DNA of 64,000 nucleotides from Pleionea mediterranea (GTDB lineage Bacteria; Pseudomonadota; Gammaproteobacteria; Enterobacterales; Kangiellaceae), in NCBI RefSeq assembly GCF_003148745.1, contig NZ_QGGU01000012.1, positions 84,481 through 148,480 of the forward strand. The letters are read 5' to 3'. The first letter of the stretch is position 1. The number at the start of each line of letters is the position of its first letter. Made by a program: the position numbers and the translations under genes. The notes beneath the pieces were generated by a model that did no database searches, was not told the DNA's origin, and was given only the letters and a program-made list of their open reading frames with translations. This document shows, in pieces, positions 18,082 through 26,777 of the stretch.

Positions 18082-19781
18082 TGTCGGTAGAAAGTGTGAT
18101 TACAAGTAATTTAGATATCTGGACATCAGCAATTAAAACCAAATCGGCTTCAGGTCGTGGTAGCTCCAATAAGCTAGAGCTTTACGGTATTAAAAAGCTA
18201 CGTGAGTTGATTTTGGAGTTGGCTGTGCGAGGCAAGCTAGTACCTCAAGACCCGGATGATAGTTCAGTTGAACAATTAGTAAGCAGGGTAGAACAAGATA
18301 GAGCTGAATTTTTTAAAAAAACAGGAATTCGACCACCAAAAGTAAATAATACAAAAGACACTTATACAGAGCCTTATACTATTCCAGATAATTGGCTTTG
18401 GATATCTAATAGTAAAGTATTTTCATTAGTAAAAGGAAAGCGACCAAAGGACTTATCAGAGTCAATGCAAAAGTTTGAATACCTTGATATAGAGGCTTTG
18501 GATAGAGGAAATATAAATAGGTTCACTAATGACGATAAGGTGCCTAGAGCAACTTCTGAAGATATCCTTGTTGTTTGTGATGGTTCGAGGAGTGGATTGG
18601 TTCTAGATGGCCGAAATGGTGTTATAGGTTCAACTCTAGCAAGAGTTGATGTGCCTACATATCTTAGAGAGTTTATAAAGTTGTTTTTCAAACAATCTTT
18701 TAATCGCTTGAATACTTCGATGAAAGGCGCAGCAATCCCACACTTGGACACAAAGGAATTAAGGGCTGGATTCTTTGCATTACCACCTTTAGAAGAGCAA
18801 GGCAGAATATTAAATAAAGTCGACGAACTCATGTCCCTCTGCGATCAACTCGAATCACAAACCGAAGCCAGTATCCAAGCCCATAAAACACTGGTTGAGA
18901 CATTATTAGCTACCCTCACTAACGCCAAAGACGCCGACGAAATCAACGACAGCTGGCAACGCATTAGCGAGCATTTTGATGTGCTATTCACCACCGAAGA
19001 CAGCATCGACCAACTCAAACAAACCATCCTGCAACTGGCCGTAATGGGCAAACTGGTTAAGCAAGATCCGAATGATGAGCCAGCCTCCAAACTACTCCAA
19101 CGCATCGCCGCAGAAAAAGAGCAACTGATTAAAGAAAAGAAGATTAAAAAGCAAAAGCCACTGCCACAAATATCGGATGATGAAAAGCCTTTTGAGCTGC
19201 CTGTGGGTTGGGAGTGGTGTCGAATTGGAGCTGTTACGTTATCAAGATTAGGCAAGATGTTAGACAAAGCAAAAAATAAAGGAAGAGAACTGCCATATCT
19301 TAGAAACACGAATGTTCAATGGGGAAGCTTTCAACTTGATGATATTAAGTTGATGAAATTTGAAGAAGATGAGCTGGATGAGTTTCGCTTGCAGGTAGGC
19401 GACTTGCTGATTTGTGAAGGAGGTGAACCAGGTCGATGTGCTATTTGGTTAGATAGCAGCACTGATATGTATTTTCAGAAGGCATTGCACAGAGTCAGGC
19501 CCCTTGGGAAAGTTTTATCGGAGTATTTAGAGATTTGCTTAACTGTAGACTCTGCTAATGGTGGACTCGAAAAATATTTCACTGGTGCTACGATCAAACA
19601 CTTGGTTGGTGCTAAGTTAAATATTTACGTTTTGCCTCTTCCGCCAATAGGTGAGCAAGGAAGAATTGTAAGAAAGGCAAAAGAGTTGTTTGAATCTTGC
19701 GATGCTTTGAAAGCAAAGGTTCAAACAGCACAATCAATGCAAAATCAACTAGCTGATACAATTTCCGATAGTGCTGCTTAA
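18081..19781 (+). CDS. hsdS: Type I restriction-modification specificity subunit
   Basis: The 566-residue HsdS has two target-recognition domains in a two-fold repeated layout. Each half has a conserved helix: LAVRGKLVPQDPDD (about 50-63) with LPPLEEQGRILNKVDEL (about 235-251), and LAVMGKLVKQDPND with LPPIGEQGRIVRKAKEL near the C-terminus. The recognition domains between them (roughly nucleotides 18290-18780 and 19200-19640) are more AT-rich than the conserved parts, which suggests exchange of specificity modules. The DNA sequence recognised cannot be predicted from here. The next gene starts 21 bp downstream. Confidence 0.93.
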   Translation: MSVESVITSNLDIWTSAIKTKSASGRGSSNKLELYGIKKLRELILELAVRGKLVPQDPDDSSVEQLVSRVEQDRAEFFKKTGIRPPKVNNTKDTYTEPYTIPDNWLWISNSKVFSLVKGKRPKDLSESMQKFEYLDIEALDRGNINRFTNDDKVPRATSEDILVVCDGSRSGLVLDGRNGVIGSTLARVDVPTYLREFIKLFFKQSFNRLNTSMKGAAIPHLDTKELRAGFFALPPLEEQGRILNKVDELMSLCDQLESQTEASIQAHKTLVETLLATLTNAKDADEINDSWQRISEHFDVLFTTEDSIDQLKQTILQLAVMGKLVKQDPNDEPASKLLQRIAAEKEQLIKEKKIKKQKPLPQISDDEKPFELPVGWEWCRIGAVTLSRLGKMLDKAKNKGRELPYLRNTNVQWGSFQLDDIKLMKFEEDELDEFRLQVGDLLICEGGEPGRCAIWLDSSTDMYFQKALHRVRPLGKVLSEYLEICLTVDSANGGLEKYFTGATIKHLVGAKLNIYVLPLPPIGEQGRIVRKAKELFESCDALKAKVQTAQSMQNQLADTISDSAA

Positions 19782-19802
19782 AAAGACTTACAAGGATGTC
19801 CA

Positions 19803-22800
19803 ATGAAACTTATCAATGAAAAATATCGAGCCTTAAAGCCTACTCTTGAATATTTAACTGATGAGGTGGTGATCGCGCAGGCTTGGAAGAAGACTCACGG
19901 TTATATTCGATCTTTTAATTGGTATGCCGATACATTAGCCCTTGATATATCTGCGTTAACTATTGAAGAGAATGCAAAAGTTTGGGCTAAAGCTTTAGAA
20001 GATGGTAAACCTATAAATGCGATTGAGTTAGTTCCTGCAGCAAAAAGTGAGAGCTGGGAGGTAGGTGATAAAGGGTGGACTTGTAATAGCGACAGAAAAG
20101 ATAAAGATGGTAAGACCAAGCTTCCTATCAGGCCACTGGCTCATTTAACTATACGAGATCAAACATGGGCTACAGCAGCCATGATGTGTCTGGCTGATGC
20201 AGTGGAAACCGCGCAAGGCCAGTGTGAATTGCCTTTCGAGCAAGCTAGATACAAGAAAGTATATAGTTATGGCAACCGTTTACTTTGTGACTGGAATGAT
20301 AAAGGCAAGGCTTGGTTCCGTTGGGGTAATAGTGAAACCTATCGTAAATTTTTTACGGACTACCAAAGCTTTTTAAATCGTCCGTTAGAACTAGGCCGCG
20401 AAGTGGAGAACCTAAGTTCAGGCAATGAAGATGTTTATATTGTAAATCTTGACCTTTCAAAGTTTTATAACACGATTGATACATTTGTACTTTTAGAGCG
20501 GTTACAAAAGCTAGCCTCAAATTATGGGCATGCAACAGTGCCAGAGTTTTGGGACTCTTTAAAAAACATATTTGCTTGGAAATGGCGCGATGAGGATTTA
20601 GTGACGGCCAAAAAATTGCAGTTGGATGATGATGCAATAAAACTAGGCTTGCCCCAAGGATTAGTTTCAGCTGGCTTTTTCGCTAATGCTTATCTGTATA
20701 AGTTTGATAAAGAGGTCGGCTCTTTCATTGGAAAGGATATAGGAACTAACTCATCAATAACTATTCATGACTACTGCCGTTATGTCGATGACTTAAGGCT
20801 TGTAGTTTCCGCAGATAATTTATCACTTGCCAAGATTACCGATGTTGTTAATAGGTTTGTTGAACAAAAACTGTTGGCGTTCGGTGGCACTGAGTTAAGT
20901 ATTAACTCAAGCAAAACTAAGGTGACCTTATTATCTGACCTAGATAATAAAGGAAGTATGTCGAATAGGATTCAGTTACTGCAAAGTGAGCTGAGTGGTC
21001 CTACTGACAGAGATTCTATAGACTCCATTACTGGTGTTTTGGAAAACTTACTTACCATTGAAACCGAATCAATAAATCTAGATAAAGAAGGCATTCAAGA
21101 CGCTAGTTTATTGGCCATAGCCAACTTTGATCACGACATTCGCCCCGATACGCTGAAACGGTTTGCTGCTAACCGTATAGAATCGATAGTGCGTAGCAAA
21201 CGAAAAATGGTCTTTGCTGGGGATGATGCTGAATTACAGTCAAGTGAATCTGAAAATGAACTGTTAGCGAAAAAGCTGATTCTAGCATGGATGAAAGACC
21301 CTTCATTAGGGCTGGTGTTGAGAAAGGCGATAGAAGTTTATCCTGACGCTGACCTATTTGAACCTGTATTTGACGCAATTTATAAGCGCAGTAGCTTTGG
21401 CGATTCCGCAAATAAGGCTGATAAAACAACATCGGCAATGATGGACTATCTTTTGGCAGACTTGTTTCGGTGCGCTAGTGATTTTAATGGCTATTTTCAG
21501 GTTATCCAGTATCCAGACCAGATCGAGCCATTCTCCGTAATTGAGCTATTGGTGAGGTACGCGCAAAAAATAATCGCTAATTCAAACGATTCAGACTTTG
21601 TATTACGGCAGGCGCTGATGCTATTAGCAGTAGTAAATAAACCTATATTGACGAGTTTCGCAAGTGAGTCTCTGCATATGCAAATCGCATTACATAAGAT
21701 ACTCGCAAATACTCCACCAAGCTATCAGTCGCAGCGAAGTGCACTTTTTGAGGTTGCAGGACAAATAACAGGGCATTTTGACACTTATGCCTCCTTATTT
21801 GTCGAAAACATAAAAGACTTAAAAGACAAAAAGGTCGAAGCGCTATCTGTTTTTGCTAAACGAGGAGGCCCATTTTGGCTGGCAATCTGGAAGCAGTTAA
21901 AAAAGCAAAAGCTTATAGAGCTCATTAAGCAACTTAAATGGGCAGAGCCTGCAGCAAGTTCCTTACCAAAGCCGCGTAAGCAATCCCTAGCGAAAGTAAT
22001 TACTTCTGAGCTAAATGGATTTAAATACGAGCACTCAGCCTTAAAACTTGCTTTGGGTCTATTGAATGAAGTCCGTTTGAAAAAGCAATTAATTGGTGTA
22101 TCACCCTCTTCAATAGAGGTGAAAGTTGATGGATTGAAGTCGTGGGACAAGGTGTGGAAGCATTATTTAAAGGAAGTAAATTGTACTTACAAAGCTTCTT
22201 TAGTAGGGAAAGATCCTAGGTTTAAAATTCCTGACTGGATAGACTCTGAAAGTGATCCCGAAAAAGGCGTGTTATATTGGATTGGCTGTATTTTGAGAGC
22301 GTCGGTTCTGGGTGGGGCAGACTACACTGGAACACAATGGAAGCCGGGGAAGACGATTACTTATAAAGGATTGCGGAGCAGTTGGTATAAACGCCGAATG
22401 GGGATGATACATGCTCCAGAGGCAATAATTGGCGAGTATGCGACAGTTAGCGACTGGTTTTCTGAATTGTTGATGCGCTGCTTACAGTGGCCGGGGTTTG
22501 AGTCTTCTTTCGTTAAAAACGAAGACATCCAAAGGATTCAGGATTTGGTCTCTTTTAGAAAATGTATAGAGTCTCGAATAGAAAAGCTTAACGGTTTGAT
22601 TTGCCGTTCATCAGAGTTGCCAGCAATTCCTACCGAAGTCAGAAGACCGAATAAGTTTGATAAAAACTTTAGAATAGTTACTGTTCAACAAATTCTACCA
22701 AAGACTTCTGATTTTAGCGCTTCCGATGTGGAACTGAATAATCCTCGAATCAGAGCAAAGCACAGGGCTCATTTAGCCTCTATATGCAGCCTGACTTTAA

Positions 22801-23504
22801 AGACATTAGAAGCAAAACGAATTGCAGATGGTGAAGATAAGAAACCTTCCGCGGACTTGATAGTATTTCCAGAGGTTGCTGTCCATATAGAAGATCAAGA
22901 TATTATTAAACGGTTAGCTGATAAAACGAATTCAATTATTTTCGCTGGTCTTGTGTTTACTGACCATAATGGAAAGCTGGTTAATATAGCGAGATGGTTC
23001 ATTCCAGATTATCAAAAAAGTGGACGGCAATGGATTGTTCGTGATCAAGGCAAGCAGCATATGACTCAGAATGAGCAATTGCTTGGGGTGACAAGTTATA
23101 GACCTTGCCAGCATATCCTCGAAGTTCATGGGCATACAGAGGGACCATTTAGAATCACTGGCGCTATTTGCTATGATGCGACGGATATAAATTTAGCTGC
23201 CGACTTAAGAGATAAGACTGATTTATTTGTGGTAGCCGCTCATAACAAAGACGTGACCACATTTGATAATATGGCGTCGGCACTTCAGTGGCATATGTAT
23301 CAGCACGTGGTTATTTGTAATATTGGTGAGTTTGGCGGTTCTACCATTCAAGCTCCATATAAGCAGCAATACGATAAGTTAATTTCCCATGTGCATGGAG
23401 TTGGTCAAATTTCTATTAATACTGCTGATATTGATTTAGCGGCGTTTAGGCGTAAGAAAAAAGAGTACAAGGAAGTTAAGGCAAAACCCGCTGGAGTTAA
23501 GTAA
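19803..23504 (+). CDS. Defence reverse transcriptase-nitrilase fusion (DRT type 1 class)
   Basis: The 1233-residue protein has an N-terminal reverse transcriptase: motif A NLDLSKFYNTID (Asp217), motif B LPQGLVSAGFF (from 283), active site YVDD (327-330) and SKTKV after it. A long helical middle region (about 400-930) has no motif I recognise. The C-terminal nitrilase (C-N hydrolase) domain has the full catalytic set: Glu1024 in VFPEV, Lys1084 in GKQHM, Cys1123 in AICYD. This architecture defines the UG1-type antiphage RTs (DRT type 1). It starts 21 bp after hsdS behind AAGGAT, so it is read as part of the restriction operon. It is not a retron, DGR or group II intron RT. What the nitrilase acts on is unknown. 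Confidence 0.92.
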   Translation: MKLINEKYRALKPTLEYLTDEVVIAQAWKKTHGYIRSFNWYADTLALDISALTIEENAKVWAKALEDGKPINAIELVPAAKSESWEVGDKGWTCNSDRKDKDGKTKLPIRPLAHLTIRDQTWATAAMMCLADAVETAQGQCELPFEQARYKKVYSYGNRLLCDWNDKGKAWFRWGNSETYRKFFTDYQSFLNRPLELGREVENLSSGNEDVYIVNLDLSKFYNTIDTFVLLERLQKLASNYGHATVPEFWDSLKNIFAWKWRDEDLVTAKKLQLDDDAIKLGLPQGLVSAGFFANAYLYKFDKEVGSFIGKDIGTNSSITIHDYCRYVDDLRLVVSADNLSLAKITDVVNRFVEQKLLAFGGTELSINSSKTKVTLLSDLDNKGSMSNRIQLLQSELSGPTDRDSIDSITGVLENLLTIETESINLDKEGIQDASLLAIANFDHDIRPDTLKRFAANRIESIVRSKRKMVFAGDDAELQSSESENELLAKKLILAWMKDPSLGLVLRKAIEVYPDADLFEPVFDAIYKRSSFGDSANKADKTTSAMMDYLLADLFRCASDFNGYFQVIQYPDQIEPFSVIELLVRYAQKIIANSNDSDFVLRQALMLLAVVNKPILTSFASESLHMQIALHKILANTPPSYQSQRSALFEVAGQITGHFDTYASLFVENIKDLKDKKVEALSVFAKRGGPFWLAIWKQLKKQKLIELIKQLKWAEPAASSLPKPRKQSLAKVITSELNGFKYEHSALKLALGLLNEVRLKKQLIGVSPSSIEVKVDGLKSWDKVWKHYLKEVNCTYKASLVGKDPRFKIPDWIDSESDPEKGVLYWIGCILRASVLGGADYTGTQWKPGKTITYKGLRSSWYKRRMGMIHAPEAIIGEYATVSDWFSELLMRCLQWPGFESSFVKNEDIQRIQDLVSFRKCIESRIEKLNGLICRSSELPAIPTEVRRPNKFDKNFRIVTVQQILPKTSDFSASDVELNNPRIRAKHRAHLASICSLTLKTLEAKRIADGEDKKPSADLIVFPEVAVHIEDQDIIKRLADKTNSIIFAGLVFTDHNGKLVNIARWFIPDYQKSGRQWIVRDQGKQHMTQNEQLLGVTSYRPCQHILEVHGHTEGPFRITGAICYDATDINLAADLRDKTDLFVVAAHNKDVTTFDNMASALQWHMYQHVVICNIGEFGGSTIQAPYKQQYDKLISHVHGVGQISINTADIDLAAFRRKKKEYKEVKAKPAGVK

Positions 23505-23566
23505 AAAAATGAGTTTGACTTGGTGTTTGGCGATACTATTAGATCTATTATGATAGAGAGAAGTTG

Positions 23567-25024
23567 ATGACAATTGAACGTGATATTGTTTTAGTGGATG
23601 AGTTATGTAGCCAATCAGCTGAAAATGCTTTGGTTGAATTTAAACATAATAACTTTAAACCTGAAATGGTAGGCAAGTTATGTTCAGCTATGTCAAATGC
23701 TGCCCGTATCGCCCAGAAAGACTTTGCCTACGTTTTATGGGGTGTTGACGATGAAACTCAGCAAGTTATTGGAACTACGTTCGAGCCAAATAAACAAACA
23801 GTAGGAAATCAGGTATTCGAATTTTGGTTATCTAGCCGACTTAACCCGAGCATTGCTTTTGAGTTTCGTGTAGTGGAGCATCCAAAAGGAAAGGTTGTTT
23901 TGTTGGAAATACCAGCTGCGACATCAGCGCCTGTTTCGTATGACAATATTCCTTATGTCAGAATTGGTAGCGCAACCCCAAAGTTATTAGATTATCCTGA
24001 CCGTTTTCAAAAACTAATAGATAACATAAAGCCTTTTACTTGGGAAAAGGCCATAGCCAAATCATTTATTAGCGCTGATGACGTATTGGAGCTACTTGAT
24101 TATCCGAAATATTTCAAACTGACTCAGCAAAGACTACCAGAAAATAAAAAGGGGATACTTGAGGGATTAGAAGCCGATCTTTTGATTACTAAAGATGTTG
24201 GTGAGCATTGGAATATTACAAATTTGGGTGCGATCTTATTTGCTAATGATCTACAACAGTTCGATGCTGCGCTTGCTCGAAAAGGCGTAAGGTTTATAGC
24301 GTATGATGGGAATAATAAGGCTGCAATCGTAACGCATCGACAAGATGGTCGTAAGGGATATGCTATTGGCTTTGAAGGGCTTGTTGAATACCTGAATAAT
24401 TTACTGCCACAAAATGAACATATTGGGGCTGTTTTTAGAGAGCAGCAGAAGCTTTATCCAGAGATAGCAATTAGAGAGCTTATTGCTAATGCTCTCATTC
24501 ATCAGGATATGACCGTTCGTGGAGCAGGCCCTCAAGTGGAGCTTTTTTCTGACCGATTGGAAATTACTAATCCTGGAACACCCTTAGTGCACACAGATCG
24601 AATGATCGACCAACCGCCTCGTTCTAGAAATGATGTTCTTGCTTCGCTAATGCGTAGAATGGGTCTATGTGAAGAGCAAGGCAGTGGACTCGATAAGGTC
24701 ATTATCAGTGCAGAGCTTTTTCAATTACCTGCCCCTAAGTTTCAAGCGGAAGAAAATTCGATGCAAGCTACGCTATATGCACCTCGTTCATTTGCCAATA
24801 TGAGTATCGACGAGCGTATAAGAGCATGTTACCAGCACGCAGTAATAAAATACTTAAGTGGAGAAAGAATGAAGAACGCTAGCCTTTGTGAGCGGTTTGG
24901 AATTGATCCTCAAAAAAGCCCTGCTCAAGCGACAAAAGTAATAAATGCAGCACTTGATGCCAACCTTATTAAGCCTGCGGAGCAAGATAGACCAAGGGCT
25001 GGTTATGCTCCTTGGTGGACATAA
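23567..25024 (+). CDS. AlbA_2 (Schlafen-like) / GHKL-ATPase protein
   Basis: The 485-residue protein has an N-terminal AlbA_2 (AAA_4, Schlafen-like) nucleic-acid-binding domain, from VEFKHNN to about residue 150. A C-terminal HATPase_c_4 domain follows, with N-box ELIANALIHQD (Asn308), SDRLEITNPG and an EQGSGLDK glycine motif. A winged-helix-like tail ends the protein. Relatives are often called RecG-like or transcriptional regulators, but many sit in defence islands. I took the ATG at 23567; a TTG one codon earlier is less likely. It lies 62 bp behind the reverse transcriptase and is probably cotranscribed. Its role here is open: regulator of the operon or an effector. Confidence 0.8.
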   Translation: MTIERDIVLVDELCSQSAENALVEFKHNNFKPEMVGKLCSAMSNAARIAQKDFAYVLWGVDDETQQVIGTTFEPNKQTVGNQVFEFWLSSRLNPSIAFEFRVVEHPKGKVVLLEIPAATSAPVSYDNIPYVRIGSATPKLLDYPDRFQKLIDNIKPFTWEKAIAKSFISADDVLELLDYPKYFKLTQQRLPENKKGILEGLEADLLITKDVGEHWNITNLGAILFANDLQQFDAALARKGVRFIAYDGNNKAAIVTHRQDGRKGYAIGFEGLVEYLNNLLPQNEHIGAVFREQQKLYPEIAIRELIANALIHQDMTVRGAGPQVELFSDRLEITNPGTPLVHTDRMIDQPPRSRNDVLASLMRRMGLCEEQGSGLDKVIISAELFQLPAPKFQAEENSMQATLYAPRSFANMSIDERIRACYQHAVIKYLSGERMKNASLCERFGIDPQKSPAQATKVINAALDANLIKPAEQDRPRAGYAPWWT

Positions 25025-25166
25025 AGTATTTTCTTTACTGGTTCTTTACTCAAAGGCCGAACTAAGACGTTGAAATTATAAAAAGCCTTAAAAAACAATG
25101 AGATAGAGATTTTAGCTTTCTTTTTTATTGCATCAGATCTTCTGTTTAGTATTGGTAAGTTAGAGG
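25025..25166. other. AT-rich gap between the AlbA_2 gene and the HNH gene
   Basis: There is no gene here. A direct repeat TTCTTTACT occurs twice at about 25030-25050. No convincing terminator or promoter was recognised. The composition is clearly more AT-rich than the flanking chromosome. Confidence 0.4.
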
Positions 25167-25250
25167 ATGAACATTTCTGAGACCAAAACCGTAAGAATGG
25201 ATCTTATTTTTAAATTAAATCCGTCTAATGAGGACCTGTGGAGAGAATGA
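25167..25250 (+). CDS. Possible 27-residue leader peptide
   Basis: A short frame begins ATG at 25167 directly after AGAGG and ends with TGA at 25248-25250, 7 bp before the ATG of the HNH gene. The peptide contains VRMDLIFKLNPSNEDLW and matches no family I know. Its end so close to the next start could allow translational coupling. It could equally be chance; there is no codon-level evidence. Confidence 0.2.
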   Translation: MNISETKTVRMDLIFKLNPSNEDLWRE

Positions 25251-25257
25251 AAAATAA

Positions 25258-26121
25258 ATGGAAAACTTAAGCATTTTCAATACTGGGGTCAGGTTAGCTG
25301 AAAAAGTACTCGGCAGGATTGGAGTTTATGTTTGCCCACTTTGTCTTAAATCATTTGACGCTAACGATCTTAGTGAAGGACTCTTATCGTTAGAGCATGT
25401 GCCGCCTAAGTCTACCGGTGGCAAAGGAATAATTCTAACATGTAAGAAATGCAATAATTCTTCCGGCTATTTGTTTGAAGGCGATTTTAAAAAGAAAAAT
25501 AAATTAATCTCTGCAATAGAAGCTGTATTTCAATTAAGTAATGATAGTCCTCATAGATTTAAAATGAATTTATCAGGCATAGAAACAGATGTAAAGCTTC
25601 AAGTTGATGATGGAAGGGTCAATATAGAAGTGCTGAGAAACACAAACGACCCAAAACAAATAAGCCAACAGTTAAGCCAATTAAAAATCATGTCTGACGG
25701 TGACTTCCGTGGATTAAGCTTTAATTTGACTACTTCACAAAGATTTAAAGAGCGAAATATTGAGTTATCATTCTTAAAATCTGCATTTTTGGCATGCGTT
25801 GCGAAATTTGGATATTCTTTTTGTAAATCAAATTCAACTGATGAAGTTAGGAAGCAAATTATTTATCCAGAGAAAGATTATTTTGAAGGTTTTTTATTCA
25901 GGAAAACTTCTGAGATTGATGGAGAAAATAAAATAATTTACTTTCAAAAAAGAAATGTATTGCTTTGTATAATCGATAATTATGTGGTCGTGCTACCCAT
26001 TCCAGATGAAACCCTAGACGACTATAATGCCTTTGTTGAAGAATATAGAGAGATAAATAATGCCACTCTAAATGGTATAGACCATGGTTGGCCTTCAAGC
26101 TTTGAAGGGATATATGATTGA
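25258..26121 (+). CDS. HNH-type endonuclease-like protein
   Basis: The 287-residue protein has an N-terminal zinc-ribbon HNH pattern: CPLC (Cys26, Cys29), LSLEHVPPKSTGG (Glu46, His47), then CKKCNN (Cys62, Cys65, Asn66). This is the order of the HNH_5-like nucleases. The remaining about 200 residues are unfamiliar and may recognise substrate. The gene is notably AT-rich, which suggests recent transfer. The ribosome site is weak (GGAGAGA lies about 12-18 bp upstream). It is the last gene of the island. Nuclease function and a defence role are inferred from motif and place. Confidence 0.65.
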   Translation: MENLSIFNTGVRLAEKVLGRIGVYVCPLCLKSFDANDLSEGLLSLEHVPPKSTGGKGIILTCKKCNNSSGYLFEGDFKKKNKLISAIEAVFQLSNDSPHRFKMNLSGIETDVKLQVDDGRVNIEVLRNTNDPKQISQQLSQLKIMSDGDFRGLSFNLTTSQRFKERNIELSFLKSAFLACVAKFGYSFCKSNSTDEVRKQIIYPEKDYFEGFLFRKTSEIDGENKIIYFQKRNVLLCIIDNYVVVLPIPDETLDDYNAFVEEYREINNATLNGIDHGWPSSFEGIYD

Positions 26122-26192
26122 AGTTTCGAAATTAATTGTGCACTGCAAAGATTTACTGAACTTCAAAAAATAATTGAAAACGTAACCCCAAT

Positions 26193-26228
26193 AAAAAAGG
26201 GTTTGTAGTTATTAACTACAAACCCTTT
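26193..26228 (-). terminator. Strong terminator after tRNA-Phe
   Basis: A perfect 15-bp stem AAAGGGTTTGTAGTT with AACTACAAACCCTTT and a 3-nt loop (26196-26228) is followed on the minus strand by TTTTTT. It ends the tRNA-Phe transcript 8 bp after its CCA. It may also stop the HNH gene on the other strand. Confidence 0.85.
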
Positions 26229-26233
26229 GGAAT

Positions 26234-26248
26234 AATGGTGGCCCGGGG
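26234..26248. repeat. Right direct repeat (putative attR in tRNA-Phe 3' end)
   Basis: AATGGTGGCCCGGGG is identical to 13578-13592. It covers the CCA, the discriminator base and the 3' acceptor strand of tRNA-Phe, a classic attachment site for integrases. The tRNA gene remains complete on this side. Confidence 0.55.
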
Positions 26249-26311
26249 CAGAGTTGAACTGCCGACACAAGGATTTTCAATCCTCTGCTCTACCAACTGA
26301 GCTACCAGGCC
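26236..26311 (-). tRNA. tRNA-Phe (GAA)
   Basis: A 76-nt cloverleaf read on the minus strand. The acceptor GGCCTGG pairs with CCGGGCC, and CCA is encoded. The D-arm is AGCTCAGTTGGTAGAGC. The anticodon loop TTGAAAA gives GAA. The T-arm is GGCAG-TTCAACT-CTGCC. It lies behind yggX and mutY on the same strand and has its own terminator. Its 3' end is duplicated at 13578-13592. Confidence 0.96.
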
Positions 26312-26479
26312 ACTTTAGAAGAGTTTGTGTTTTAAGAGCTAACTCGGAACTCTATTTCTCAAACATGGCATTGAGCCAAGTTCGATAAATTCTGCTCTTT
26401 CGGCCTAAAAATTAGGGCGTTTTCGAAAGAGCGCGTATTAAACCGATTTAGCGCTTTGAAGTCAAGCTTTTGCCAGCAA

Positions 26480-26758
26480 TTATTCGGCCTTTTCTGGTGG
26501 AATATAACCTTCAGGCTTGTCGTAATCGCCACCAAACAAAAATTTCTCCATTTCACCGGCCAGATATTTTCGCGTTTCTGGTTCAATAACGTTCAAACGT
26601 TTCTCATTGATCAACATGGTTTGGTGTTGCAGCCACATTTGCCACGCCTGCATGGAAATTTCTTTGTATATTTTTTGTCCAAGCTCACCTGGGTAGGTGG
26701 GTGCATTAAGGCCGGGTAATTCTTTATCGAGTTTTTTACAGTGCACGGTGCGTGACAT
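26480..26758 (-). CDS. yggX: YggX, Fe(II)-trafficking / oxidative damage protection protein
   Basis: The 92-residue cytosolic protein matches YggX over its full length: MSRTVHCKKLDKELPGLN, then YPGELGQKIY and the WQMWLQHQTMLINE segment, ending in LFGGDYDKPEGYIPP. YggX protects iron-sulphur clusters and supports iron handling; its conserved Cys7 is present. AGGAG lies before the ATG. It follows mutY by 19 bp, the same arrangement as in Escherichia coli, where MutY is itself an Fe-S enzyme. Confidence 0.95.
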   Translation of the reverse strand: MSRTVHCKKLDKELPGLNAPTYPGELGQKIYKEISMQAWQMWLQHQTMLINEKRLNVIEPETRKYLAGEMEKFLFGGDYDKPEGYIPPEKAE

Positions 26759-26777
26759 GGTGACTCCTGAAGAATGT

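Larger units (their letters stand above)
13578..26248. mobile_element. Putative tRNA-Phe-associated defence island
   Basis: A 12.7-kb block lies between the direct repeats at 13578-13592 and 26234-26248. All its genes point the same way and are accessory: hsdR, hsdM, hsdS, a reverse transcriptase-nitrilase, an AlbA_2/GHKL protein and an HNH-type protein. Its flanks (STAS-like gene and terminator on the left, tRNA-Phe with yggX-mutY on the right) are ordinary chromosome. The last kilobases are visibly more AT-rich than the flanks. No integrase or excisionase is present, so the island is either degraded or mobilised in trans. The boundary assignment is inferred from the repeats only. Confidence 0.55.

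Noticed and set aside
19803..23504. Retron, diversity-generating or group II intron reverse transcriptase
   Set aside because: The C-terminal nitrilase domain with a full Glu-Lys-Cys set points to the DRT type 1 class. No msr/msd-like RNA, template/variable repeat pair or intron structure was found around it.
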